The notes below the pieces were generated by a model that did not search any database, was not told the DNA's origin, and saw nothing but the letters and a program-made list of their open reading frames with translations. The position numbers were made by a program, and so were the translations under genes. Below, piece after piece: positions 27,983-36,175 of a stretch of DNA of 64,000 bases; position 1 is the first letter of the stretch; the number at the start of each line of letters is the position of its first letter. The DNA is taken from positions 58,133-122,132 of the forward strand of contig JAWKUH010000015.1 of assembly GCA_041398665.1 (NCBI GenBank), in the 5' to 3' direction. This stretch comes from Rohdeia sp041398665 (GTDB lineage: Bacteria; Planctomycetota; UBA1135; GCA-002686595).

Positions 27983-29020
27983 ATGCTGTTCCGCCGCACC
28001 CCGTCCACCGTTCTCGCGGTCGCCCTCCTCGCCTCCTCCGCGCTCGCCGACGGGCGTGAACCCGGCAGTGTGCTCTTCTACCCCTACCAGGGGAGCGTGC
28101 TCGGCGACGTCGAGGACGAGGAGGGGGAGGGGCCTCCGGTCAATCAGCTCGCCGTCGCCTTCCCGGTCTTCAACGTCGCCAGCGTGACGAACACGCGCCG
28201 CGACGGCGGTGGGGAGACGGACGTCCACTTCCAGTACGTGAACGTGGATGCGAACACGAATCCGTTCCTGTTCGCGAACTGCTCGATCTCGGACCGCGTC
28301 GAGACGCTCACGCCGGCCGACATGCTCTCGGTCCTCACGAGTTGCCACAACGGCAGCTTCGGCGCGTCCGGCTACCTCATGGTGTCGGCCATGGACCCGA
28401 ACCAGCTCGACACCTACTGGTCGTTCAACCACCTCATCGGGTCGGAGTACGTGGTGACCGCGGGCGGCGGCATGTTCGGCCTCAACGCGCTGCCCTTCGC
28501 GTCGCCGTTGCCCGAGGGGACGAACACGGACCTCGATGCCGATGGTCGCCGCGACTTCGACGGGGCGGAGTACGAACCGATCCCCGACGAGCTCTACCTG
28601 GACAGCTTCTTCGGCGTCCTTCCGAGCTACCTCGTCCTCGCGAGCCTGACCGGACCCGAGTACCTGACCAACGTCGACTTCGTCATCTTCAACGACGACG
28701 AGTTCCAGCTCTCCGCGCAGTTCGCGTTCGCGTGCTGGTGCGAGGTGCTCCTCGCCGACGTCTCGGGCTACTTCACGGCCGAGGGACTGGCGACCACACC
28801 GGACGATCCCGCGGCGCTCGACCTCGACTGCAACGGCGTGCAGGACGTCGACACGGGCTGGGCGATCGTGCGCCCGACGATCGCGCTCTCCATCACGAGT
28901 CCGAACATCGTGAACCCGGCCGTGCTCGGTGCGAGCTACACCGTGGCCCAGGCGCTGTTCGGCGGCCGCGTGCTCTGGGAGAGCACGGCGAAGCAGACGA
29001 ACGGCCAGTTCCCGAACTGA
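27983..29020 (+). CDS. Array protein 5: most divergent secreted paralogue
   Basis: This 345-residue member has a short signal peptide (TPSTVLAVALLASSALA) and the family start ADGREPGSVLFYPYQG. It carries an extra acidic insert (EDEEGEGPPVNQ) before VFNVASVTNTRR. It keeps CSISDRVETLTPADML, TSCHNGSF, DTYWSFNHLIGSE, NDDEFQLSAQFAFACW and FPN, plus one extra Cys beside the third (ACWCEV). No obvious UUCG hairpin follows. It may be the oldest split in the array, or it may be specialised. Confidence 0.87.
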   Translation: MLFRRTPSTVLAVALLASSALADGREPGSVLFYPYQGSVLGDVEDEEGEGPPVNQLAVAFPVFNVASVTNTRRDGGGETDVHFQYVNVDANTNPFLFANCSISDRVETLTPADMLSVLTSCHNGSFGASGYLMVSAMDPNQLDTYWSFNHLIGSEYVVTAGGGMFGLNALPFASPLPEGTNTDLDADGRRDFDGAEYEPIPDELYLDSFFGVLPSYLVLASLTGPEYLTNVDFVIFNDDEFQLSAQFAFACWCEVLLADVSGYFTAEGLATTPDDPAALDLDCNGVQDVDTGWAIVRPTIALSITSPNIVNPAVLGASYTVAQALFGGRVLWESTAKQTNGQFPN

Positions 29021-29297
29021 CCTCGAGGGGCTGGGGGCCGCCCGGGCGCCCGCTCCCGTCGGCCGGAGCGCGCTCGCGTTCGAGCGGCTCCGCCGGCGCG
29101 CCGATGCCCGGCGCGCCCCGCGGTCCGTCCTCGGGGGCGGCCTGCGCGGCCCGGGCGCCGCGCTGCCGCACGGGGTGCCGGGCGGGGCCCCGACCGGCTC
29201 CGCGCTTCACCCGCGGAGAAGGATGTTGCAATTTTTTCACCTCCTTCGGGTGGCGTGGTAGTCTCGATCGGAGTCCGTCCTGGAGGAGGAGGGCCCA

Positions 29298-32200
29298 ATG
29301 ACTACCCCTCAAAGATCCAAGATCTGCCTGACAGTCGCTTCTGCCGGCCTGCTCGCCATGCTCGCCGCCTGCGGAAGCGGAGGAGGCTCGGGAGGCGGCG
29401 TCGCCGCCACCGCGCCGTTCGAGTTGCTCTCGATCTCCGTCACCGACGGCGACACCTGGCAGTTGAACCGTTCCATCCGTCTCGAGTTCTCGCGCGCCGT
29501 GGATCCCGCGGTGCTCGGCTCGAGTTCACTCCGCGTCGCCGACGTCGGCGGTCTTCCTGCCGGCGGAGCCTTCCTGCTCGAGTCCCCGAGCGTCGTCGTC
29601 TTCGAGCCGACCTGTCCCCAGGACCTCGACCTCGACGCCTTCGGGTTCGCGCAGGCCACGGACTACGTGCTCGACGTCGAAGCCGACGGTGATCCGAGCC
29701 CGGTGCTCTCGCAGGACGGCGAGCCGCTCGTGAAGGGCGCGCACGTCCAGTTCCGCTCGGCGGACGCGAACTCTCCGGGAGGCCCGCTGTGGGATCCCGT
29801 CGCAGGTCCCCCGGTGCCCGTCGTCCGTCCCGTCGGTTCGACCCTCGACCAGTCGTCGCGACTGGTCATCGGCGCCCAGAACTTCGAGACGTACTTCGAG
29901 TTCGTCCAGGCCTCCGGCCTCGCGGTCCCGATCCTCGACCTCCCGCTCAACCTGCCGTCGTCCTACGACAGCCTGGTGTGCGTCGCCCTCGTGCTCGACC
30001 AACCGGTCGACCCGAGCGACGAGAACCTCGAGCGTCTCGGTCTCGAGGTCCAGGTGCCGAACGGGACCTGGCAGCCGCTCGACGTCGATCGCGTTCGGGT
30101 CTCGAACATCTGCTCCGAGGGCATCCGGATCGACCTGAAGCCGAAGTACGTCCTCCCGGCCGAGTCGAAGATCCGCGTCGTGGTCGACGCCGGCTTCCGC
30201 GACATCGTCGGCGAGACGACCACGGTCCGCCGCGACGACTTCGCGATCATGGTCACGGGCGCCTACCCGTCCGGTTGGACCTTCGACCTCTTCGAGGGCT
30301 TCGACGAGGATCCGAACCTCTCGCCGGCCTTCGTCGATCCGACCACCGCGGTCCTCGTCCAGCCCGCCACGATCGCGGACGGGCGCGTGCGCGCGTCCGC
30401 CGGTTTCGCCGGCACGGGCGGGCCGACCGGTGCGTTCGACATCCACGTCAAGCCGGGTCAGACGCTCGACATCGACACGGACGGCGGCATCGTCGTCGGC
30501 GGTCCCTTCGGCGCGACGAACCTGACCCAGGAGGTCGTGAACGGCGTCGTCGAGGTGCGGAACCTCGTGATCGATCTCGGCGGCGTGCTGCGTGCCCACG
30601 GCGACCATCCGCTGGTCGTCCGTGCCACCGAGCAGATCCGGATCTACGGTCGCATCGACGTGTCGGGCTCCGACGCGAAGCACAACAGCACGGGCACGCC
30701 CGATCTCGCGAGCCTCGCGGGCGTCGGCGGTCCCGGCGGCGGACGGGGCGGGATCCCCGAACCGACCGCGACGGGCGCTGCGGCGCGCGGCGGCTCCGGT
30801 CACGCTCCGGCGCTCATGCCGAGCGGCAACGGCGGCGAGGGCGGCGAGGCCGCCTACGGCCCGATGTCGATCTCGTGGATGATGGGCGGCGGCGGCGGCG
30901 GCGGTTGCCTGGCGCTCGGCGCTGCCGGCGTCGCGGTGCCGTTCCCCGACGCGAGCACGGGCCACCCGCTGGTGTACGGCGCCGAGGACGGCCAGTTCGG
31001 CCCCTCGGGCGGACACCGCGGTCCGTCGCCCTTCGCCGACGGCAACCTCGCGAACGACTTCTGCGGCTACCGCATCGATCCCGCGACGGGGCAGCTCGTC
31101 GCCGGCGAGCTCTCGACGACGCTCGGCGGTTGCGGCGGCGGTGCAGGCGGCGACGCAGTCATCTCCGCGTCGTTCCCCAGCCCGACCGCTCCGACCGGTG
31201 AGTACCGCGGCGGCGCGGGCGGCGGCGGCGGGGGAGCCCTCGTGCTCTCCGCGCGCGACGACATCGTCTTCGGTGCGAACGCACGCGTCTTCGCCAACGG
31301 CGGCGATGGTGCACGCGGTCAGGCCTTCACCGCCAACCTCAACCTGGGCGGCGGCGGTGGGGGCGGTTCCGGCGGCTGGGTCGTGCTCGAGGCCGGCGAC
31401 AAGCTCGACCTCCGACTCCTCGGCTACGAGGCGATCGAGGCGATCGGCGGCATCGGCGGTCCCGGCGGCGGCGACGACCCGGCGATCGGCGCCGGCGGTC
31501 CCGGCGGTCCCGGCGTGATCCAGATGCACGTCGCGAACCCCGACACGGACCTCCTCCTGCCGTTCGGCGCGAAGCTCAGCTCGCGGACCGAGCCCAACCC
31601 CTGGGTCCTCGCTCCGACGCAGAGCAACACGTCGCGCACGCTGTCCGACTGGATCAGCCTGCCCGTCGGTCCGACCGAGTCCAACGGTCTCGTCGACCTC
31701 GTCTTCGCCGGCATCGACAAGAGCACCGGCGAGCCGATCGACAGCGACGGCGACGGTCAGCTCGACGATCTGGCACCGGTCCTCGGTCCGGCGCTCGTCG
31801 GCCCGGGTCCGCAGCTGCCCTTCGTGGCGGCGGACGGCACCACGATCGTCGTCGACGGCGCTCCGCTGATGGGGACGCCGCAAGGACGACTCCTGGACCA
31901 GCCGGAACTCCTCGTCGGCTACCTCGTGAAGCTCACCGCGACGAGCGGCTCGGGCGTGCGTCGACACACCGTCGCCGCGGCCGAGTACGTGCCGGGGAGC
32001 CAGCAACTCAGGCTCACGACGGCGACGTCGGGCGGCTCGCTGAACGACTCGATCGCCGATCTCGGCGGCTCGGCGTCGTTCTCGCTGCACCCCCGTCACC
32101 TGCTCCTGATCACGGGGACGCAGCGCGACTTCCTCGACCCGCGCAACCAGGTCGTGGTCAGGTTCCAGCTCGCAGGTGCGGACGACGCCCTGCAGCCCGA

Positions 32201-32369
32201 CCTCACCACGGCGACGCCCTGGACGAGCGACGTCGACTCGGTCTCGCTCACGGACAAGAAGTTCGTGCGCTTCGAGATCCGGTTCGTCGTGTCGGAGGAC
32301 GTCGTCGCGCTGAACGACCTCGACATGCTGCCGGCGATCGACTTCCTGAGGTTGTTCGCCGTCCGCTGA
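29298..32369 (+). CDS. Large glycine-rich lipoprotein with N-terminal Ig-like domain
   Basis: This 1023-residue predicted lipoprotein has a lipobox after a hydrophobic stretch (GLLAMLAACGSG). An Ig-like region of the kind used in surface proteins follows (VTDGDTWQLNRSIRLEFSRAVD, about residues 40-130). The central part (about 450-740) is extremely Gly-rich, with GGPGGGRGG, GGGGGGGCLALG, GGAGGGGGGALVLSARDDI and GGGGGGGSGGWVVLEAGD; the spacing suggests a parallel beta-helix or surface fibre. The C-terminal third is soluble and beta-like, with an Asp-rich stretch (DSDGDGQLDDLAP). GGAGGAGGAGG just upstream gives a strong ribosome site. Its position directly after the array hints at a shared surface structure, but that is inference. 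Confidence 0.82.
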   Translation: MTTPQRSKICLTVASAGLLAMLAACGSGGGSGGGVAATAPFELLSISVTDGDTWQLNRSIRLEFSRAVDPAVLGSSSLRVADVGGLPAGGAFLLESPSVVVFEPTCPQDLDLDAFGFAQATDYVLDVEADGDPSPVLSQDGEPLVKGAHVQFRSADANSPGGPLWDPVAGPPVPVVRPVGSTLDQSSRLVIGAQNFETYFEFVQASGLAVPILDLPLNLPSSYDSLVCVALVLDQPVDPSDENLERLGLEVQVPNGTWQPLDVDRVRVSNICSEGIRIDLKPKYVLPAESKIRVVVDAGFRDIVGETTTVRRDDFAIMVTGAYPSGWTFDLFEGFDEDPNLSPAFVDPTTAVLVQPATIADGRVRASAGFAGTGGPTGAFDIHVKPGQTLDIDTDGGIVVGGPFGATNLTQEVVNGVVEVRNLVIDLGGVLRAHGDHPLVVRATEQIRIYGRIDVSGSDAKHNSTGTPDLASLAGVGGPGGGRGGIPEPTATGAAARGGSGHAPALMPSGNGGEGGEAAYGPMSISWMMGGGGGGGCLALGAAGVAVPFPDASTGHPLVYGAEDGQFGPSGGHRGPSPFADGNLANDFCGYRIDPATGQLVAGELSTTLGGCGGGAGGDAVISASFPSPTAPTGEYRGGAGGGGGGALVLSARDDIVFGANARVFANGGDGARGQAFTANLNLGGGGGGGSGGWVVLEAGDKLDLRLLGYEAIEAIGGIGGPGGGDDPAIGAGGPGGPGVIQMHVANPDTDLLLPFGAKLSSRTEPNPWVLAPTQSNTSRTLSDWISLPVGPTESNGLVDLVFAGIDKSTGEPIDSDGDGQLDDLAPVLGPALVGPGPQLPFVAADGTTIVVDGAPLMGTPQGRLLDQPELLVGYLVKLTATSGSGVRRHTVAAAEYVPGSQQLRLTTATSGGSLNDSIADLGGSASFSLHPRHLLLITGTQRDFLDPRNQVVVRFQLAGADDALQPDLTTATPWTSDVDSVSLTDKKFVRFEIRFVVSEDVVALNDLDMLPAIDFLRLFAVR

Positions 32370-32395
32370 GTCGAAGGGACGGACTCCGAAAGGGC

Positions 32396-32429
32396 GAGGC
32401 CCGACACGCCGTGAGGTGTGTCGGGCCTC
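32396..32429 (+). terminator. Terminator after the Gly-rich lipoprotein
   Basis: A 12-bp perfect stem (GAGGCCCGACAC / GTGTCGGGCCTC) with a 10-nt loop lies 26 nt after the stop, followed by GTTCGTTCTC. Confidence 0.75.
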
Positions 32430-32472
32430 GTTCGTTCTCCCCCGCGCGCCACTTCGTGCCGCGCGGGAGGGA

Positions 32473-32541
32473 CCACGGAGCACACGGAGCACACGAAGAA
32501 GGACCCGTCGTGTTCCTTCGTGTGCTCCGTGTGCTCCGTGG
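32473..32541. repeat. 26-bp perfect inverted repeat between convergent genes
   Basis: Arms 32473-32498 and 32516-32541 are perfect reverse complements (built on CCACGGAGCACACGGAG) around a 17-nt loop. It lies between the lipoprotein (plus) and top6A (minus) and could terminate both. The right arm continues into repeated TGGTTCCCTGCG units. A related arm occurs at 11903-11923. Confidence 0.8.
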
Positions 32542-32579
32542 TTCCCTGCGTGGTTCCCTGCGTGGTCTCCCGCGTCGGA

Positions 32580-33764
32580 TCAGGGCAGGAAGCCCTTCTT
32601 GTTGTCGAGCTTGCGCGGCAGGTACTGCTCGATCACGAAGTTGAGCCCCCACTTCGCGAGGGCCTGCTGCTCGGCGCGGACGCCCATCTTGAGCAGTTGG
32701 TTGATCGCCTTCACCCAGGGCTTGTGCCGCTGGAAGAAGGGGTCGTTCTTGAGGGCGTCCTTCGCACGCTTCACGTCGACCTGCTGGAGCGGGTGCGTCG
32801 CGTCCTCGAGCTTGAAGTCGATGATGTCCTGCGGCGTGACGCCGAGGTACTGGGCGCGCGGGACGCAGAAGAACCGGTTGATGTGGGCGGCGTTGCCCGA
32901 GCCGACCTTCAGCGTGCGGTAGATGTTGCCGATGCCGTAGGGGTCGCAGTCGACGAAGCAGTAGACGGGGAGCTTCTTGTCGTCGGAGAGCCGGCGGATG
33001 AAGCGGCGCTGCGCGCGAGAGGGGACTCCGCCCATCGAGATGATGATGCAGTTCGCCGCGCGCCAGTACTTGTGGTCGTTGAGGCGGTTGAACATACCGG
33101 CCGTCTCGATGGCCAGGACGAACTTCGCCTTCGTCTCGAAGCGCAGGTGCTCGACCGAGCTCGGGATCGTGTACGCGCCGCTGCCCATCTGGGTGCAGTC
33201 GATGCGAATCTCGCGGCCCGTCTCCTTGTCGTGGTCGATGACCACGAGCTCGCCCGCGAGCGCCCCGCCGTGCTCCTCGGGGCGGTAGCGGAGCTGCTCG
33301 CGCGACAGACCGTCGAGGCTCGCCATCGCCTCGATGTCGTCCATCACCGTGTCGGACTCCGGCTGGTCGTTGAAGCGGCACTCGCCCCAGTTCTTGCTGA
33401 CGTAGTACGCCTCCCGCTTGGTCGCGAAGTCGTCGTTCTCGACCATCTCCTTCGAGAGCGACATGAGGCGCAGCGTCTGCGCGAAGCTCTTGACGGTGTT
33501 CACCGAGAGAGCGCGCGCCTTGCGGCCCTTGCCCAGCTCGAAGTAGCCCTTCTTCTCGTCGTACTCGACGTTCGAGAGGCTCCTCACCGGGAACTTGAGC
33601 TCGGGCAGGATGCGTTGGTCGATCGACTTCTGCACCCGCGTCGCCGTGTCGCTGATGAGCTGAAGCGTGCGCACGTCCTCGTCGCTCGCCGATCCGGAGG
33701 ACTTCTTCGCGGGCGCCGACTCGGGCGCCTTCTTCGTGACTCTCTTCGCGGCCTTCTTCGCCAT
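32580..33764 (-). CDS. top6A: DNA topoisomerase VI subunit A (Spo11/Top6A)
   Basis: Subunit A of the type IIB topoisomerase cuts both DNA strands through a tyrosine and works as A2B2 with subunit B to relax and decatenate DNA. The 394-residue protein has a Lys/Ala-rich N-terminus (about 25 residues), the winged-helix catalytic tyrosine region KREAYYVSK (Y120/Y121) and a Toprim domain with Glu in AIETAGMF (E220) and the DxD in VDCDPYG (D272, D274). HINRFF and YLGVTPQDI are also family features. All residues needed for catalysis seem present. TopoVI is the archaeal type II enzyme and is rare in bacteria. It lies in an apparent operon with top6B. Confidence 0.94.
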   Translation of the reverse strand: MAKKAAKRVTKKAPESAPAKKSSGSASDEDVRTLQLISDTATRVQKSIDQRILPELKFPVRSLSNVEYDEKKGYFELGKGRKARALSVNTVKSFAQTLRLMSLSKEMVENDDFATKREAYYVSKNWGECRFNDQPESDTVMDDIEAMASLDGLSREQLRYRPEEHGGALAGELVVIDHDKETGREIRIDCTQMGSGAYTIPSSVEHLRFETKAKFVLAIETAGMFNRLNDHKYWRAANCIIISMGGVPSRAQRRFIRRLSDDKKLPVYCFVDCDPYGIGNIYRTLKVGSGNAAHINRFFCVPRAQYLGVTPQDIIDFKLEDATHPLQQVDVKRAKDALKNDPFFQRHKPWVKAINQLLKMGVRAEQQALAKWGLNFVIEQYLPRKLDNKKGFLP

Positions 33765-33814
33765 GTCGGTCGTGGGGCCCGTCGCGGGCCCGGGTGTTCA
33801 CTGCGATCTCGTGG

Positions 33815-34015
33815 TCAGGACGTGCGTCGCGCCAGCGCGGCGTCGAGCGCCGCCCACAGGTGGACGACGTAGCCGAGACGGAGACACCACCACAGCACCG
33901 CGGCGAGCGCGAGGAGCGCCGCGCCGCGCGCGTACCGCCGCTGGAGCGCCTGCCCGGAACCCGGGAGGGCGAGGCTCGCGAGGCCGAGCGCGAAGGGGTG
34001 GATCCGGTCGGTCAT
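33815..34015 (-). CDS. Small membrane protein between top6B and top6A
   Basis: This 66-residue ORF starts at ATG 34015, only 8 nt after the top6B stop, and ends 50 nt before top6A. It begins MTDRIHPFALGLASL, has a PGSGQALQRRYARGAAL motif like that of small TM2/DUF5683-type membrane proteins, and then a hydrophobic segment (ALLALAAVLWWCLRLGYVV). It therefore probably makes a two-helix membrane hairpin. The function is unknown, and its place inside a topoisomerase operon may be incidental. The extended frame upstream is shadow of top6B. Confidence 0.6.
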   Translation of the reverse strand: MTDRIHPFALGLASLALPGSGQALQRRYARGAALLALAAVLWWCLRLGYVVHLWAALDAALARRTS

Positions 34016-34023
34016 CGTCCGCG

Positions 34024-35796
34024 TCAGAACTTGCGGCTCTTGTGCAGGACGTCCTCGAGCGTCTCGACCGTGCCGTCGCGCTCCTTGTCCGTGAGGTCGA
34101 GGATCTCCTGCAGCGCAATGCCGATGTGGGGGATGTACTTCTCGATGTAGCTGCGCTTCTCGAACTCGCGCTTGAGCCGCTTGCCCTTGCGGATGTGCGT
34201 GCCGAGCTTGCGGCCGACGTCCTGCAGCGCGAGTCGGATCTCCTTGATGATCTCGGGGTAGGAGGCGAGGGCCTCCTTCGACTCCGAGGTGAAGGGGACC
34301 CACACGCTCGCGATGTGCACGAAGAGCGCCATCGGCCCGATGGGGACGGCGCCGCGCGGTTGGGTCAGACCGTAGGACTTCCAGTTGGTCTGGATGACGC
34401 CCTTCGTGATCGCGCAGCCCGACTGCTGGTGGAGGAGCGGGACGCGGTTCGCGAAGCGCAGGATGCGAACGGGTTCGTCGGCGTCCGCGACGAGGTCCTC
34501 CGTCGCCTCCTTCGCCGTCTTGCGCTTCTGGATGCGGCCGGTGTCGGTCACCTCAAGGCCGACTCCGCCCGGCTTGCCGTAGGCGAGTCCGACCTCGATC
34601 TGGAACGGGTTGCCGCGGTAGACCGCGGGCGGACGCGTGGTCGCCGCGTAGAAGTCGGCATCGATCTCCTTGCGAAGCCCGGCGAGGACGAGTTCCTCGC
34701 CGATCGGCGCGATGCAGTCCGTCGACGGAGCGGAGATCTTGGTCTTCTCGATCGCGGCGTGGAGCGCGTTCGCCTCCTCGCGCGCGATCCGCGAGGGATA
34801 GCTCTTGAGCGTGAGCCCCTTGCCGGCGGCGTCGACGATCTCCTTCGCGACCTTCGGTCCGACGCGGCTGAACTCCTCCTGGAGGAAGCCGCCCAGCGAA
34901 CGCGCCTCGGTCGACTTCAGCATGTTGATGAGCATGCCGAGCTCGACGCCGTGCGGGTGCGGCTTGATCTCGGCGGTCTCGCGCGGGAGTTCCTTCGTCG
35001 AGCGTTCGTACGTGACCTTCTCGCCGCCCGGGTCGACGTAGTGGATCGTGAGGTGCGGGTTCGCGATGGCCGACTGCTTGAGGTACATGTCGACGGATCG
35101 CTGACCCTTCTGGTAGCGGCCCTCCATCTCGATCTCGACCCGCGTGCCCTGACCGTGCTCCCAGTCCACCTCCTCGTCGTGGTGGATCTCGGGCCGGTTC
35201 TTGGCGGTGTCGATCGAGAGGTGGTACTCGCGCGCCTTCGCGCGCTTCCCGGGGCGCGAGAGGATGCGCACGGGCTTGCCCGTCGTGAGCTGGCCGTACA
35301 TGCCGGCCGCGGCGATACCGATGCCCTGCTGTCCGCGCGTCTGGCTGAGCTTGTGGAACTTCGAGCCGTAGAGCAGCTTGCCGAAGATCTTGCCGACCTG
35401 GTCGCGCACGATGCCGGGGCCGTTGTCCTCGACGGCGACGCGGAAGCGTCCCTCCTGGTCGGTGGCGGAGATCTCGACCGTGACCTCGGGCAGGATGCCC
35501 GCCTCCTCGCAGGCGTCGAGCGAGTTGTCGACGGCCTCCTTGACGGCGGTGAGCAGCGCCTTGAGCGGCGAGTCGAAGCCGAGCAGGTGTCGGTTCTTCG
35601 TGAAGAATTCGGCGACGGAGATCTCGCGCTGGCGGGCCGCCATCGTCTCCGCCGTCGCGCGCTGCGGAGCATCACTTGCTGCGGCCTTCTTCGTGCGCTT
35701 CCCGCGCGCGGCCGCTGGCGGCGCTTCGCGCGTCTGGGGTTCTTCGAGGTCGAAGAGCGTCGGCGCGGTGCCGTCGGGAGCGGAGGAGTCGGTCAT
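34024..35796 (-). CDS. top6B: DNA topoisomerase VI subunit B (GHKL ATPase)
   Basis: Subunit B is the GHKL-family ATPase that dimerises on ATP binding and opens the subunit A gate. The 590-residue protein shows the N-box EAVDNSLDA (E88, N91), the G1 box DNGPGIV (124-130) and the G2 box RGQQGIGIAAAGMYGQL (154-170). The transducer domain follows, with the switch lysine region (YRGNPFQIEVGLAYGKPG, LRFANRVPLLHQQSGCA). Residues 1-60 are an Ala/Lys-rich extension. ATG at 35796 is preferred over one 24 codons upstream because the sequence between reads as untranslated. It is the first gene of top6B - small ORF - top6A. Confidence 0.94.
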   Translation of the reverse strand: MTDSSAPDGTAPTLFDLEEPQTREAPPAAARGKRTKKAAASDAPQRATAETMAARQREISVAEFFTKNRHLLGFDSPLKALLTAVKEAVDNSLDACEEAGILPEVTVEISATDQEGRFRVAVEDNGPGIVRDQVGKIFGKLLYGSKFHKLSQTRGQQGIGIAAAGMYGQLTTGKPVRILSRPGKRAKAREYHLSIDTAKNRPEIHHDEEVDWEHGQGTRVEIEMEGRYQKGQRSVDMYLKQSAIANPHLTIHYVDPGGEKVTYERSTKELPRETAEIKPHPHGVELGMLINMLKSTEARSLGGFLQEEFSRVGPKVAKEIVDAAGKGLTLKSYPSRIAREEANALHAAIEKTKISAPSTDCIAPIGEELVLAGLRKEIDADFYAATTRPPAVYRGNPFQIEVGLAYGKPGGVGLEVTDTGRIQKRKTAKEATEDLVADADEPVRILRFANRVPLLHQQSGCAITKGVIQTNWKSYGLTQPRGAVPIGPMALFVHIASVWVPFTSESKEALASYPEIIKEIRLALQDVGRKLGTHIRKGKRLKREFEKRSYIEKYIPHIGIALQEILDLTDKERDGTVETLEDVLHKSRKF

Positions 35797-35965
35797 GGTG
35801 CTGTGCGAAGAGGCGGCGGACGTCGCCCGCAACGAGACTTCATAGCCGCCGAGGTCGAGCCTTCGCAACGCGCGTCGAGGGCGCCTCCCCGCCGCGGCAC
35901 GACGATCGCTCGTAACTCGCTCGAATCGCCGGATTCGAGCGGGAATCGGCCGTTCCGGGCTCCGG

Positions 35966-36169
35966 TCAGGCGAACTCGAGCGCGCGCGCGACGGACCACG
36001 CGATTCCCGCCGCGAGGAGCACGAGCATGGGTTTGCTGGTCAGGCAACCCGACTCGAGATAGCGCTTCTGCAGCGAGCCGCCGCACTCCGGACACGAGCG
36101 CGGCACCGGCTCGGGCAGGTCCGCCCGGCAGTGCGGGCAACGATCGGTGTCGAGGATTCTGGGACTCAC
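35966..36169 (-). CDS. Zinc-ribbon mini-protein with one membrane helix
   Basis: This 67-residue protein starts with GTG 6 nt after the mqnA stop. Two CxxC pairs (DRCPHCRAD and RSCPECGGS) form a zinc ribbon, and a C-terminal hydrophobic helix (PMLVLLAAGIAWSVARAL) would anchor it. No specific function is known. It probably rides on the mqnA transcript. Confidence 0.65.
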   Translation of the reverse strand: MSPRILDTDRCPHCRADLPEPVPRSCPECGGSLQKRYLESGCLTSKPMLVLLAAGIAWSVARALEFA

Positions 36170-36175
36170 GCGCGT

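Larger units (their letters stand above)
23095..29020 (+). repeat. Tandem array of five paralogous secreted-protein genes
   Basis: Five head-to-tail copies lie at 23095, 24381, 25555 (pseudogene), 26722 and 27983. Copies 1 and 2 are almost identical at nucleotide level through most of the mature region. Copies 4 and 5 are progressively more divergent. Copies 1, 2 and 4 are each followed by a related UUCG-loop hairpin. Confidence 0.92.

Noticed and set aside
29021..29297. Short open frames after array copy 5
   Set aside because: They are Arg/Ala/Pro-rich in every frame, lack start signals and resemble nothing; the region is treated as non-coding.
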